DNA of 5,418 nt, from assembly GCA_947475475.1 (NCBI GenBank), contig CANJOG010000161.1, forward strand, positions 1 through 5,418. The letters run 5' to 3'. The translations under genes and the position numbers were made by a program. Position 1 is the first letter of the stretch; every line of letters begins with the position of its first letter. The notes beneath the pieces are model-generated. The model had not been told where the DNA came from and did no database searches. It saw nothing but the letters and a program-made list of their open reading frames with translations. Source of the DNA: Acetobacteraceae bacterium (GTDB taxonomy: Bacteria > Pseudomonadota > Alphaproteobacteria > Acetobacterales > Acetobacteraceae). This document shows positions 1 through 4,838 of the stretch, piece by piece.

Positions 1-1
1 C

Positions 2-820
2 TTCCCGGCGCTGGATAATGACCTGCTGCGCGCCAATGGCCTGGCCAAGCTGGCCTTCGCGAAATTCCCCAATGTGACGCGCTATGCCAGCGTGATTTCG
101 GAAAGTCAGGCCTATATCGACAGCTACACGAATTTCCAGCGCTTCCTGAAGGCGGAATACGCCGCCGCCGGCAAGCCGGCGCCGGAATTCCTGCCGCCGC
201 AGATCACCAAGTTCGGCACGTCCGATTTCCGCAACCAGATCACCCAGGTGGCCAATTCCAAGGCGGACGGTTTCTATAACTTCGTGGTCGGCGCAGACGG
301 CGTCACCTTCTGGCAGCAGGCGCGCGCCTATAATCTCGGCGACCAGTTCAAGGCGGTGCTGGACCAGACGCTGGATATCTCGGTGCTCAAGGCGCTGCGC
401 AAGAACATGCCGACCAACCTTTGGACGCTCGCCAGCTGGTATCCCGGACTGCATGAGGATGAGCCGGTCTCGCAGCAATTCTACAAGGAATATGTGGCCG
501 AGACGGGCGACAAATTTCCCAGCGGCTATCTGCATTACGGCGCCATCGTGGTCCTCGCACTCGCCGCCGCGATCCGGGCGACAGGCGGCAAGACCGATAC
601 GGAATCGCTGATCACCGCGCTGGAGACAACGAAGTTCCATACCCCGAAGGGCGAGATGTATTTCCGCAAGGAAGATCACATGCTGTTCGGCTACGACGAT
701 TTCACCAAGGTGATCCCGAGCGACACGGACCCCGGCGTGCAGATCCCCGATGCCTTCCGCCTGCACACGGCCAGCCTCGCCCCGCCGCCCTCGCCGGGCA
801 AGCCTTACGTGCAGCAGTAA
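2..820 (+). CDS. Branched-chain-amino-acid-type ABC transporter substrate-binding protein, C-terminal part
   Basis: The reading frame is open from the first bases of the window and ends at TAA 818-820, giving 272 residues without an N-terminus; the GTG at 74 is an internal codon, not a start. Family members are usually near 400 residues with a signal peptide, so about 130 residues lie upstream. The remaining part looks like a periplasmic-binding-protein type 1 fold of the Leu/Ile/Val-binding family (Peripla_BP_6). It has a segment 'TSDFRNQITQVANSKADG' (visible residues 73-90) followed by a GADGVTFWQQA stretch, the usual inter-lobe region of these proteins. Near the end, 'FHTPKGEMYFRKEDH' (212-226) matches their common TPKG...R.EDH motif. 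The protein would bind a small solute in the periplasm and deliver it to a LivHMGF-type permease. The ligand cannot be read from the sequence; members bind amino acids, amides, urea or aromatic acids. No permease or ATPase gene follows; the next gene is an SDR. Confidence 0.88.
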   Translation, partial: FPALDNDLLRANGLAKLAFAKFPNVTRYASVISESQAYIDSYTNFQRFLKAEYAAAGKPAPEFLPPQITKFGTSDFRNQITQVANSKADGFYNFVVGADGVTFWQQARAYNLGDQFKAVLDQTLDISVLKALRKNMPTNLWTLASWYPGLHEDEPVSQQFYKEYVAETGDKFPSGYLHYGAIVVLALAAAIRATGGKTDTESLITALETTKFHTPKGEMYFRKEDHMLFGYDDFTKVIPSDTDPGVQIPDAFRLHTASLAPPPSPGKPYVQQ

Positions 821-835
821 CCGCAAGCCGCAAAC

Positions 836-914
836 CCCGTAGGGTGGGCTTTAGCCCACCATCTTGCCGCGCATCGAAACGCCGCGAGTGGTGGGCTGAA
901 GCCCACCCTACGGG
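836..914. repeat. REP/BIME-like long inverted repeat
   Basis: Two 26-base arms, 836-861 and 889-914, are reverse complements with one mismatch (T852 against G898). Each arm also folds on itself: GGTGGGC-TTTA-GCCCACC at 843-860 and GGTGGGC-TGAA-GCCCACC at 890-907. The 27-base spacer is itself imperfectly self-complementary (863-871 with 880-888, one mismatch and one G-T pair, after a bulge at 862). A transcript could therefore form one nearly continuous stem of about 35 pairs with an 8-base loop. Paired short palindromes in inverted orientation between genes are the hallmark of bacterial REP/BIME elements, and GTAGGGTGGGC-type palindromes are, from memory, common in proteobacterial intergenic DNA. 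The element begins 15 bases after the binding-protein stop codon, so it could stabilise that mRNA's 3' end or stop transcription. No T-run follows, so it is not a classical intrinsic terminator. Confidence 0.85.
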
Positions 915-958
915 ATCGGCAGGTTCGAGTTTCCTGTTATCCTGTCGAAGGTGTTGCC

Positions 959-1711
959 ATGCAACTCAACAACAAGATCGCCATCATCACCGGCGCCGGC
1001 CAGGGCTTCGGCGAAGGCATTGCCCGGGCCTATTTCGCCCAGGGCGCCAAGCTGGTGCTTGCCGATCTGAACGGCAATTCCGTCGCCCGGGTCGCGGCGT
1101 CGATGGGCGGTTGTGCCATTCCCATCCAGGGCGATGTCTCCAAGGCCGCGCATGTGCAGGCCATGGTCGATGCCGCCGTGCGGCATTTTGGCGGGCTGGA
1201 CATTGTGGTGAACAATGCCGGCACCACGCATCGCAACCAGCCGATGCTCGATGTGGATGAAGCGACCTTCGACCGCATCTACGATGTGAATGTGAAATCC
1301 ATCTACCTGATGGCGAAAGCCGCCGTGCCGGTGCTGCGCGCGCAGGGGCGGGGCGGCTCGATCGTCAATATCAGCTCGACCGCCGGCATCCGTCCGCGCC
1401 CCGGTCTGGTCTGGTACAACGGCACCAAAGGGGCCGTGAATATCATCACCAATTGCATGGCGACCGAACTGGCGCCGGATAATATCCGCGTCAATGCGGT
1501 CTGCCCGGTGATTGGCGCCACACCGCTGATGACCGAATTCATGGGCGGGCCGGACACGCCGGAATTGCGCGCCAAATTCACCGCTTCCATCCCGCTCGGC
1601 CGCATGTCCACCCCGGCCGATATCGCCAATGCCTGCGTCTGGCTGGCGCAGGATGAAAGCAGCTTCATCACCGGCGTGCTGCTGCCAGTGGATGGTGGCC
1701 GCTGCGCGTGA
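959..1711 (+). CDS. Short-chain dehydrogenase/reductase (classical SDR), NAD-type
   Basis: This is a 250-residue classical SDR, the usual family length, predicted cytoplasmic and NAD(P)-dependent. The nucleotide-binding motif T11-G-A-G-Q-G-F-G18 is intact. Asp36 at the end of beta-2 ('LADLN') favours NAD(H) over NADP(H). NNAG is at 85-88. The catalytic tetrad can be assigned as Asn111, Ser140 ('VNISS'), Tyr153 and Lys157 (YNGTK). The usual 'PG' after beta-6 reads C-P-V-I-G-A-T-P (182-189). From memory this variant, together with 'FMGGPDTPELRAKF' and the C-terminal 'VDGGRC', fits an SDR subgroup often named putative 3-oxoacyl-ACP reductase or glucose 1-dehydrogenase; those names do not fix the substrate. 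The start ATG is chosen because the Rossmann strand begins right after it and AAGG (948-951) lies 7 bases upstream. The 3' end overlaps the pyridoxal kinase start by four bases (GTGA), so the two genes are probably one transcript. The substrate is unknown. Confidence 0.93.
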   Translation: MQLNNKIAIITGAGQGFGEGIARAYFAQGAKLVLADLNGNSVARVAASMGGCAIPIQGDVSKAAHVQAMVDAAVRHFGGLDIVVNNAGTTHRNQPMLDVDEATFDRIYDVNVKSIYLMAKAAVPVLRAQGRGGSIVNISSTAGIRPRPGLVWYNGTKGAVNIITNCMATELAPDNIRVNAVCPVIGATPLMTEFMGGPDTPELRAKFTASIPLGRMSTPADIANACVWLAQDESSFITGVLLPVDGGRCA

Positions 1712-2556
1712 ACATTCTGTCGATCCAGTCCTGGGTCTCCTACGGCCATGTCGGCAATGCGGCGGCGGTCTTTCCGTTGCAGCGCCTGGGCAATGAGGTC
1801 TGGGCGATCAATACGGTGCAGTTCTCCAACCACACCGGCTATGGCGCCTGGACCGGCAATGTCTTCACCGGGGCGGATGTCACCGCCCTGGTGGACGGTA
1901 TTGCCGCGCGGGGCGTGCTCCCCAGATGCGATGCGGTGCTGTCCGGCTATATGGGCGATGCCGGGATCGGCCATGCCATTCTGGACGCCGTTTCCCGTGT
2001 GCGTGCGTCCAATCCGGCGGCGCTCTATTGCTGCGATCCGGTGATCGGCGATGTCGGGCGCGGCATTTTCGTCCGGCCGGGCATCCCCGAAATGATGCGC
2101 GACCAGGCCGTGCCGGCGGCCGATATTCTCACACCCAACCAGTTCGAACTGGAATATCTGACGGGCCGCAGCATCACCACGCTGGACGAGGCCAAAGCCG
2201 CCGCCGATGCCTTGCTGGCGCGCGGGCCGCGTTGCGTTCTGGTGACCTCGCTGCGCACCGAATCCACGCCTGCGGACGCGCTGGACATGCTCGCCGCCGA
2301 GGGCGGGCACCACTACCTCCTGCGCACGCCCTTGTTGCCGCTGTCGATCAACGGGGCGGGAGATGCGATTGCCGCGCTGTTCCTGCATCACCGCCTGACC
2401 ACCGGGCAGGCCAGCGCGGCGCTGGAGAATGCGGCCAGGTCGATCTTCGGCCTGCTCAGCCGCACCGTCGCCGCCGGCACGCGGGAATTGCAGCTGATCG
2501 CGGCACAGGAAGAGATTGTGGCACCCTCCAGGCGGTTTTCCTGCCAGCTTGTTTGA
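1708..2556 (+). CDS. pdxY: Pyridoxal kinase (PdxY type)
   Basis: The product is 282 residues, close to the roughly 287 of E. coli PdxY. It should phosphorylate pyridoxal (and perhaps other B6 vitamers) with ATP to give pyridoxal 5'-phosphate in the cytoplasmic B6 salvage pathway. Diagnostic segments are the N-terminal 'ILSIQSWVSYGHVGN' (3-17), where Ser8 corresponds to the pyridoxal-contacting serine; 'NTVQFSNHTGYGAWTG' (35-50); 'DAVLSGYMG' (75-83); 'CDPVIGD' (109-115); 'TPNQFELEYLTG' (142-153); and the ribokinase-superfamily anion-hole motif G216-A-G-D219, with Asp219 as catalytic base. No expected motif is missing. The start is GTG 1708, embedded in the last codons of the SDR gene (GTGA overlap). 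Only a weak GGTGG (1694-1698) lies ahead of it, so translation probably depends on coupling to the upstream gene. PdxK is the alternative family name, but the NHTxYGxWTG and GYxG pattern fits PdxY/PdxK in general and the length favours PdxY. Confidence 0.93.
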   Translation: MNILSIQSWVSYGHVGNAAAVFPLQRLGNEVWAINTVQFSNHTGYGAWTGNVFTGADVTALVDGIAARGVLPRCDAVLSGYMGDAGIGHAILDAVSRVRASNPAALYCCDPVIGDVGRGIFVRPGIPEMMRDQAVPAADILTPNQFELEYLTGRSITTLDEAKAAADALLARGPRCVLVTSLRTESTPADALDMLAAEGGHHYLLRTPLLPLSINGAGDAIAALFLHHRLTTGQASAALENAARSIFGLLSRTVAAGTRELQLIAAQEEIVAPSRRFSCQLV

Positions 2557-2653
2557 GGCGCGGCGGGAGTAATACCGGCGGCCGCCCGGCTGCGGCTGTT
2601 GCCTCGAGACGACGGTTCGTGGCATTGCCGCCCGGTCTGGGGAAGTCCCAACC

Positions 2654-2658
2654 AGGAG
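2654..2658 (+). promoter_or_regulatory. Ribosome binding site of the YqaA/DedA-like gene
   Basis: AGGAG lies 5 bases before the ATG at 2664. It decides the start in a frame that stays open far upstream (back to 1926), through the pyridoxal kinase gene. Family homology begins exactly after this ATG. Confidence 0.75.
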
Positions 2659-2663
2659 CGAAC

Positions 2664-3242
2664 ATGCTGCGACGTCTGTACGATTGGGTGCTGACCCTGG
2701 CCGCGAGCCGGCGCGCGCCGCTTTGGCTGGCCATTATTGCCTTTGCCGAGGCGAGTTTTTTCCCCATCCCGCCGGATGTGTTGCTGGTGCCCATGGCGCT
2801 GGCCAAGCCCCGCCGGGCCTGGACGCTCGCAGCGATCTGCACACTCGCCAGCGTCGCCGGCGGCGCCTTTGGCTGGTTCATCGGCTACGCGCTGCTGCAC
2901 GAACTCGCCCAGCCTATCATCAATTCCTATGGCTATCAGGAGGCGTTCAACCGTTTTGTGGACACGTTCCGCGACTACGGTCTGATGGTCATTCTGGTGA
3001 AGGGGCTGACGCCGATTCCCTACAAGATAGTCACTATTGCCGCCGGTGCGGCGGGCTTCTCCTTCGGCACCTTCATGCTGGCGAGCGTGGTGACGCGGGG
3101 CGCACGATTCTTCATCGTCGCTGGCCTGTTGCGCGCCTTTGGCGATCCGGTGCGCGATTTCATCGAGCGGCGGCTGACCCTGGTGACGACATTGGTGGCC
3201 GCCGGCGTGATCGGCGGCTTTGTGGTGCTGCGCTATCTCTGA
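2664..3242 (+). CDS. YqaA/DedA-like (SNARE-associated/VTT domain) inner-membrane protein
   Basis: This 192-residue hydrophobic protein has about four to five membrane or re-entrant segments, near residues 18-43, 54-78, 105-128, 132-157 and 172-190. It matches the YqaA branch of the DedA superfamily (COG1238-type). Signature parts are 'FAEASFFPIPPDVLL' (27-41) with Glu29 and the PIPPD turn, 'GLTPIPYK' (114-121), and 'SVVTRGARFF' (141-150) with Arg145 and Arg148. DedA superfamily proteins need a membrane-embedded acidic residue and arginines of this sort; the better-studied members are flippases for undecaprenyl phosphate or phospholipids and affect membrane potential and envelope integrity. 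Whether the YqaA branch moves a lipid is not settled, so the precise role is inference. The gene is 107 bases from pdxY and 66 bases from the aldolase gene on the same strand. I see no functional link to either neighbour beyond possible co-transcription. Confidence 0.88.
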   Translation: MLRRLYDWVLTLAASRRAPLWLAIIAFAEASFFPIPPDVLLVPMALAKPRRAWTLAAICTLASVAGGAFGWFIGYALLHELAQPIINSYGYQEAFNRFVDTFRDYGLMVILVKGLTPIPYKIVTIAAGAAGFSFGTFMLASVVTRGARFFIVAGLLRAFGDPVRDFIERRLTLVTTLVAAGVIGGFVVLRYL

Positions 3243-3248
3243 CCCTGC

Positions 3249-3254
3249 TTGACA
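3249..3254 (+). promoter_or_regulatory. Possible -35 box (TTGACA)
   Basis: A perfect TTGACA lies 7 bases after the dedA-like stop codon and 55 bases before the aldolase start. No matching -10 hexamer is found 16 to 18 bases downstream, where the sequence is GC-rich (CCTGGGGC). An alternative sigma factor or chance is therefore possible. If active, it would give the aldolase gene its own promoter. Confidence 0.28.
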
Positions 3255-3269
3255 TTGCCTGATGACGCG

Positions 3270-3297
3270 CCCTGGGGCAGGCTCGGTTGCTCCAGGG
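3270..3297 (+). promoter_or_regulatory. Hairpin overlapping the aldolase ribosome binding site
   Basis: CCCTGGGGCAG (3270-3280) pairs with TTGCTCCAGGG (3287-3297): 11 consecutive pairs, nine Watson-Crick and two G-U (3276/3291 and 3280/3287), with a 6-base loop GCTCGG. The 3' strand contains the first three bases of the Shine-Dalgarno sequence GGGAGG (3295-3300), which sits 8 bases before ATG 3309. When folded, the helix would hold part of the ribosome binding site. It is followed by AGGATACC rather than a T-run, so it does not look like an intrinsic terminator for the gene before it. The regulatory meaning is inference. Confidence 0.5.
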
Positions 3298-3308
3298 AGG
3301 ATACCTTC

Positions 3309-4043
3309 ATGACCGACGCCGAACGTCAGGCCCGCATCGACCTCGCCGCCTGTTTCCGTCTCGTGGATTTACACGGATGGGACGATGGCATTGCCACCCA
3401 TATCTCGATGCGCCTGCCGGGGCCGGAGCATCACTTCCTGATCAACCCGTTCGGCGTGCTGTTCGGCGAAATCACCGCCTCCAAACTGGTGAAGATCGGA
3501 ATCGACGGAAACAAGGTCGAGGAAACACCCTACGAGGTGAACCCAGCCGGTTTCACCATTCACAGTGCCATCCATATGGCCCGCGAGGACGCCAAATGCG
3601 TCATGCACCTGCACACGATCGACGGCATGGCGGTCTCCGCCCAGGCCTGCGGTCTGATGCCACTGACGCAGACCGCGATGGTGGTCTGCTCGGACATGGC
3701 GACGCACGAGTTTGAAGGCCCGGCCAATGATCTTGACGAGCGTGTACGCTTGCAGCGCGATTTTGGTGACAAACACAATCTGCTGCTCTGGAATCACGGT
3801 ACATTGACGGTCGGCGAAACGCCCGCCGAAGCCTGGTTCCGCATGTACAGTTTCGAACGTGCCTGTTCAGCCCAGACTCGCGCCATGACGGCGGGGCGCG
3901 ATGGCCTGCATCACCCGCTGCCCGGCATTGCCGAGAAGACCGACGAAATGGTGCGCCGGGTTCTCGACAAGGCGGCCAATCAGCTCGCCTGGCCAGCTAT
4001 GCTGCGCCGGCTGGACCGCGAGGCGCCCGACTTTCGCGATTGA
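3309..4043 (+). CDS. Class II aldolase/adducin family protein
   Basis: This 244-residue protein is of the AraD/FucA fold family, whose members are Zn- or Mn-dependent aldolases, epimerases or decarboxylases, plus non-enzymatic adducin-like proteins. Metal-ligand histidines are visible as H100-x-H102 ('VMHLHT') and His163 ('LWNHGTLTVG'). The 'FTIHSAIHMAREDAK' block (82-96) is typical of the adducin-like branch. Aligning His85 with FucA His77 places Gly81 where FucA has its catalytic Glu73, so a FucA-type aldol cleavage is doubtful while metal binding seems kept. 'GDGIATHIS'-like N-terminal sequence (here 'WDDGIATHIS', 24-33) and 'FLINPFGVLFGEIT' (43-56) are also family hallmarks. The start is ATG 3309, preceded by GGGAGG (3295-3300); a TTG at 3249 in the same frame would add 20 residues unlike the family and is rejected. 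The stop lies 13 bases from the stop of the opposing gene. Substrate unknown. Confidence 0.9.
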   Translation: MTDAERQARIDLAACFRLVDLHGWDDGIATHISMRLPGPEHHFLINPFGVLFGEITASKLVKIGIDGNKVEETPYEVNPAGFTIHSAIHMAREDAKCVMHLHTIDGMAVSAQACGLMPLTQTAMVVCSDMATHEFEGPANDLDERVRLQRDFGDKHNLLLWNHGTLTVGETPAEAWFRMYSFERACSAQTRAMTAGRDGLHHPLPGIAEKTDEMVRRVLDKAANQLAWPAMLRRLDREAPDFRD

Positions 4044-4054
4044 GGCGGCCTGCG

Positions 4055-4078
4055 GCTCAGGCGGCGAGCAGCCTGAGC
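4055..4078. terminator. Possible bidirectional terminator hairpin between convergent genes
   Basis: GCTCAGGC (4055-4062) and GCCTGAGC (4071-4078) form a perfect 8-pair stem with an 8-base loop. It sits just where the aldolase gene (stop 4041-4043) and the minus-strand gene (stop 4057-4059) converge, and it includes the latter's stop codon. No T-run flanks it on either side, so intrinsic termination is uncertain and the hairpin may instead protect 3' ends. Confidence 0.38.
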
Positions 4079-4725
4079 GCATCCTGCTTGGCCAGGCGCT
4101 CGCAGACGGCGGTAAAGAAGAACGCTTCGATCTCTGCACTGCGGGCCGGGCTGGGGATTTTCGCGGTGGCGAGGAACTGGATGGCGAGCGCCTGGTCGGC
4201 AAGTTCGTAGATAGCAACATAGCGAAACACCGGTGTGGTGGGCGTGTCGGCATGGGCGCGCAGCAGGCGGCCACCGGCAAAACCGGGCAGGGCGCCGATC
4301 GCCGGCAGCGTCTGCGCCACGTATGATGCGGCAAAGTCGCTGTCTTCACCGGCAGGATTGAGAAATTCGACATAGACCGACTTGCGCGCCTTGCCGCCAA
4401 TCAGCCCAGTCTTGCCATCCACCGCCTCATAATAGGTCGAACCACGATCCGGCCCCAGCGCGTCGGACATCGGCATTTTCGGCGTGCCGCGCGCTGCCAC
4501 CAGCGAGGTGATGGCGGTTTTCACATTCTCGGCCTCGTAGAACGCGAGATAGCCATAGCGATGGGTATTGCGCTGCGTCTCATCGGTAATGGTGAAACGC
4601 TGCGCCGCGGCGAAGCCGTCCATGCCGACCACGTCGACGATATGGCGGTTGGTGTACCAATGGTTCATTTCTTGATGCCGCCCATCGGTCGGATTGGTGC
4701 GGACGACGAAGATGATATCGGCCAT
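4057..4725 (-). CDS. Two-domain EthD-like dimeric alpha/beta-barrel protein
   Basis: This is a 222-residue, probably cytoplasmic protein made of two ferredoxin-like halves. The first half begins 'IIFVVRTNPTDGRHQEMNHWYTNRHIVDVV' in outline: a beta strand at 4-10, NP at 11-12, then W23-Y24-x3-H28, followed by 'GFAAAQRFTI' (37-46). The second half repeats the plan: 'VYVEFLNPAGEDSDF' (117-131), then 'ALPGFAGGRLLRA' (145-157) and a strand 'RYVAIYEL' (168-175). This is the pattern of EthD/dimeric alpha-beta barrel proteins, which include small monooxygenases, decarboxylases and carbonyl-compound binders in degradation pathways. The second half lacks the W-Y-x3-H motif, so one half probably carries the active or binding site. 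Start ATG 4725 is chosen because GAGGGG (4733-4738 on the complement) lies 7 bases ahead; the open frame reaches further upstream without family similarity. No specific function is recognised. Confidence 0.78.
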   Translation of the reverse strand: MADIIFVVRTNPTDGRHQEMNHWYTNRHIVDVVGMDGFAAAQRFTITDETQRNTHRYGYLAFYEAENVKTAITSLVAARGTPKMPMSDALGPDRGSTYYEAVDGKTGLIGGKARKSVYVEFLNPAGEDSDFAASYVAQTLPAIGALPGFAGGRLLRAHADTPTTPVFRYVAIYELADQALAIQFLATAKIPSPARSAEIEAFFFTAVCERLAKQDALRLLAA

Positions 4726-4732
4726 GGCGTTT

Positions 4733-4738
4733 CCCCTC
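4733..4738 (-). promoter_or_regulatory. Ribosome binding site of the EthD-like gene
   Basis: GAGGGG on the minus strand, 7 bases from the ATG at 4725. It supports the shorter 222-residue form over longer in-frame alternatives. Confidence 0.65.
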
Positions 4739-4828
4739 GTGTGAGTGCGTTGTTGGCCGGAAAGGTCGGACGAAGTGCGGCGATGGTCAAGCGGGAAGCA
4801 TCGCGCCATGGTGGCAGCGATTGGAAAT

Positions 4829-4833
4829 GGAGG
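4829..4833 (+). promoter_or_regulatory. Ribosome binding site of the ketopantoate-reductase-like gene
   Basis: GGAGG is 5 bases from the second of two adjacent ATG codons (4839) and only 2 bases from the first (4836), so the second is preferred. Confidence 0.65.
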
Positions 4834-4838
4834 AAATG

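Larger units (their letters stand above)
4726..4838. promoter_or_regulatory. Divergent intergenic region with shared promoters
   Basis: This 113-base gap between two divergently transcribed genes must carry their 5' control signals. On the minus strand TTGACC (complement of 4785-4790) resembles a -35 box, but the best -10 at 17-base spacing (GACCTT) is poor. No clear plus-strand promoter or operator palindrome is visible. Confidence 0.4.

Noticed and set aside
938..943. TATCCT as a -10 box for the SDR gene
   Set aside because: No -35 element lies 16-18 bases upstream, and transcription would begin at about the ribosome binding site.
844..1260. A 138-codon plus-strand frame starting inside the inverted repeat
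   Set aside because: It is out of frame with the well-supported SDR gene, Arg/His/Cys-rich, and translates the palindrome itself.
2577..2586. GGCGGCCGCC palindrome after pdxY as a terminator
   Set aside because: It is a 10-base palindrome with no loop and no T-run, so it cannot form a stable hairpin; such GC-only palindromes are common at this base composition.
1303..2625. A 440-codon open frame on the minus strand across the SDR and pdxY genes
   Set aside because: It is antisense to two genes with intact catalytic motifs and is low-complexity (Arg/Gly/Gln/Ala-rich) with no recognisable domain; long antisense frames are expected in GC-rich coding DNA.
1926..2663. In-frame N-terminal extension of the YqaA/DedA-like gene
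   Set aside because: The extension is Arg/Gly-rich shadow sequence of pdxY. Family homology and a good AGGAG ribosome binding site start at the ATG at 2664.
3249..3308. TTG start extending the aldolase by 20 residues
   Set aside because: The extension would translate the hairpin and the ribosome binding site and has no family similarity; ATG 3309 with GGGAGG is far better.
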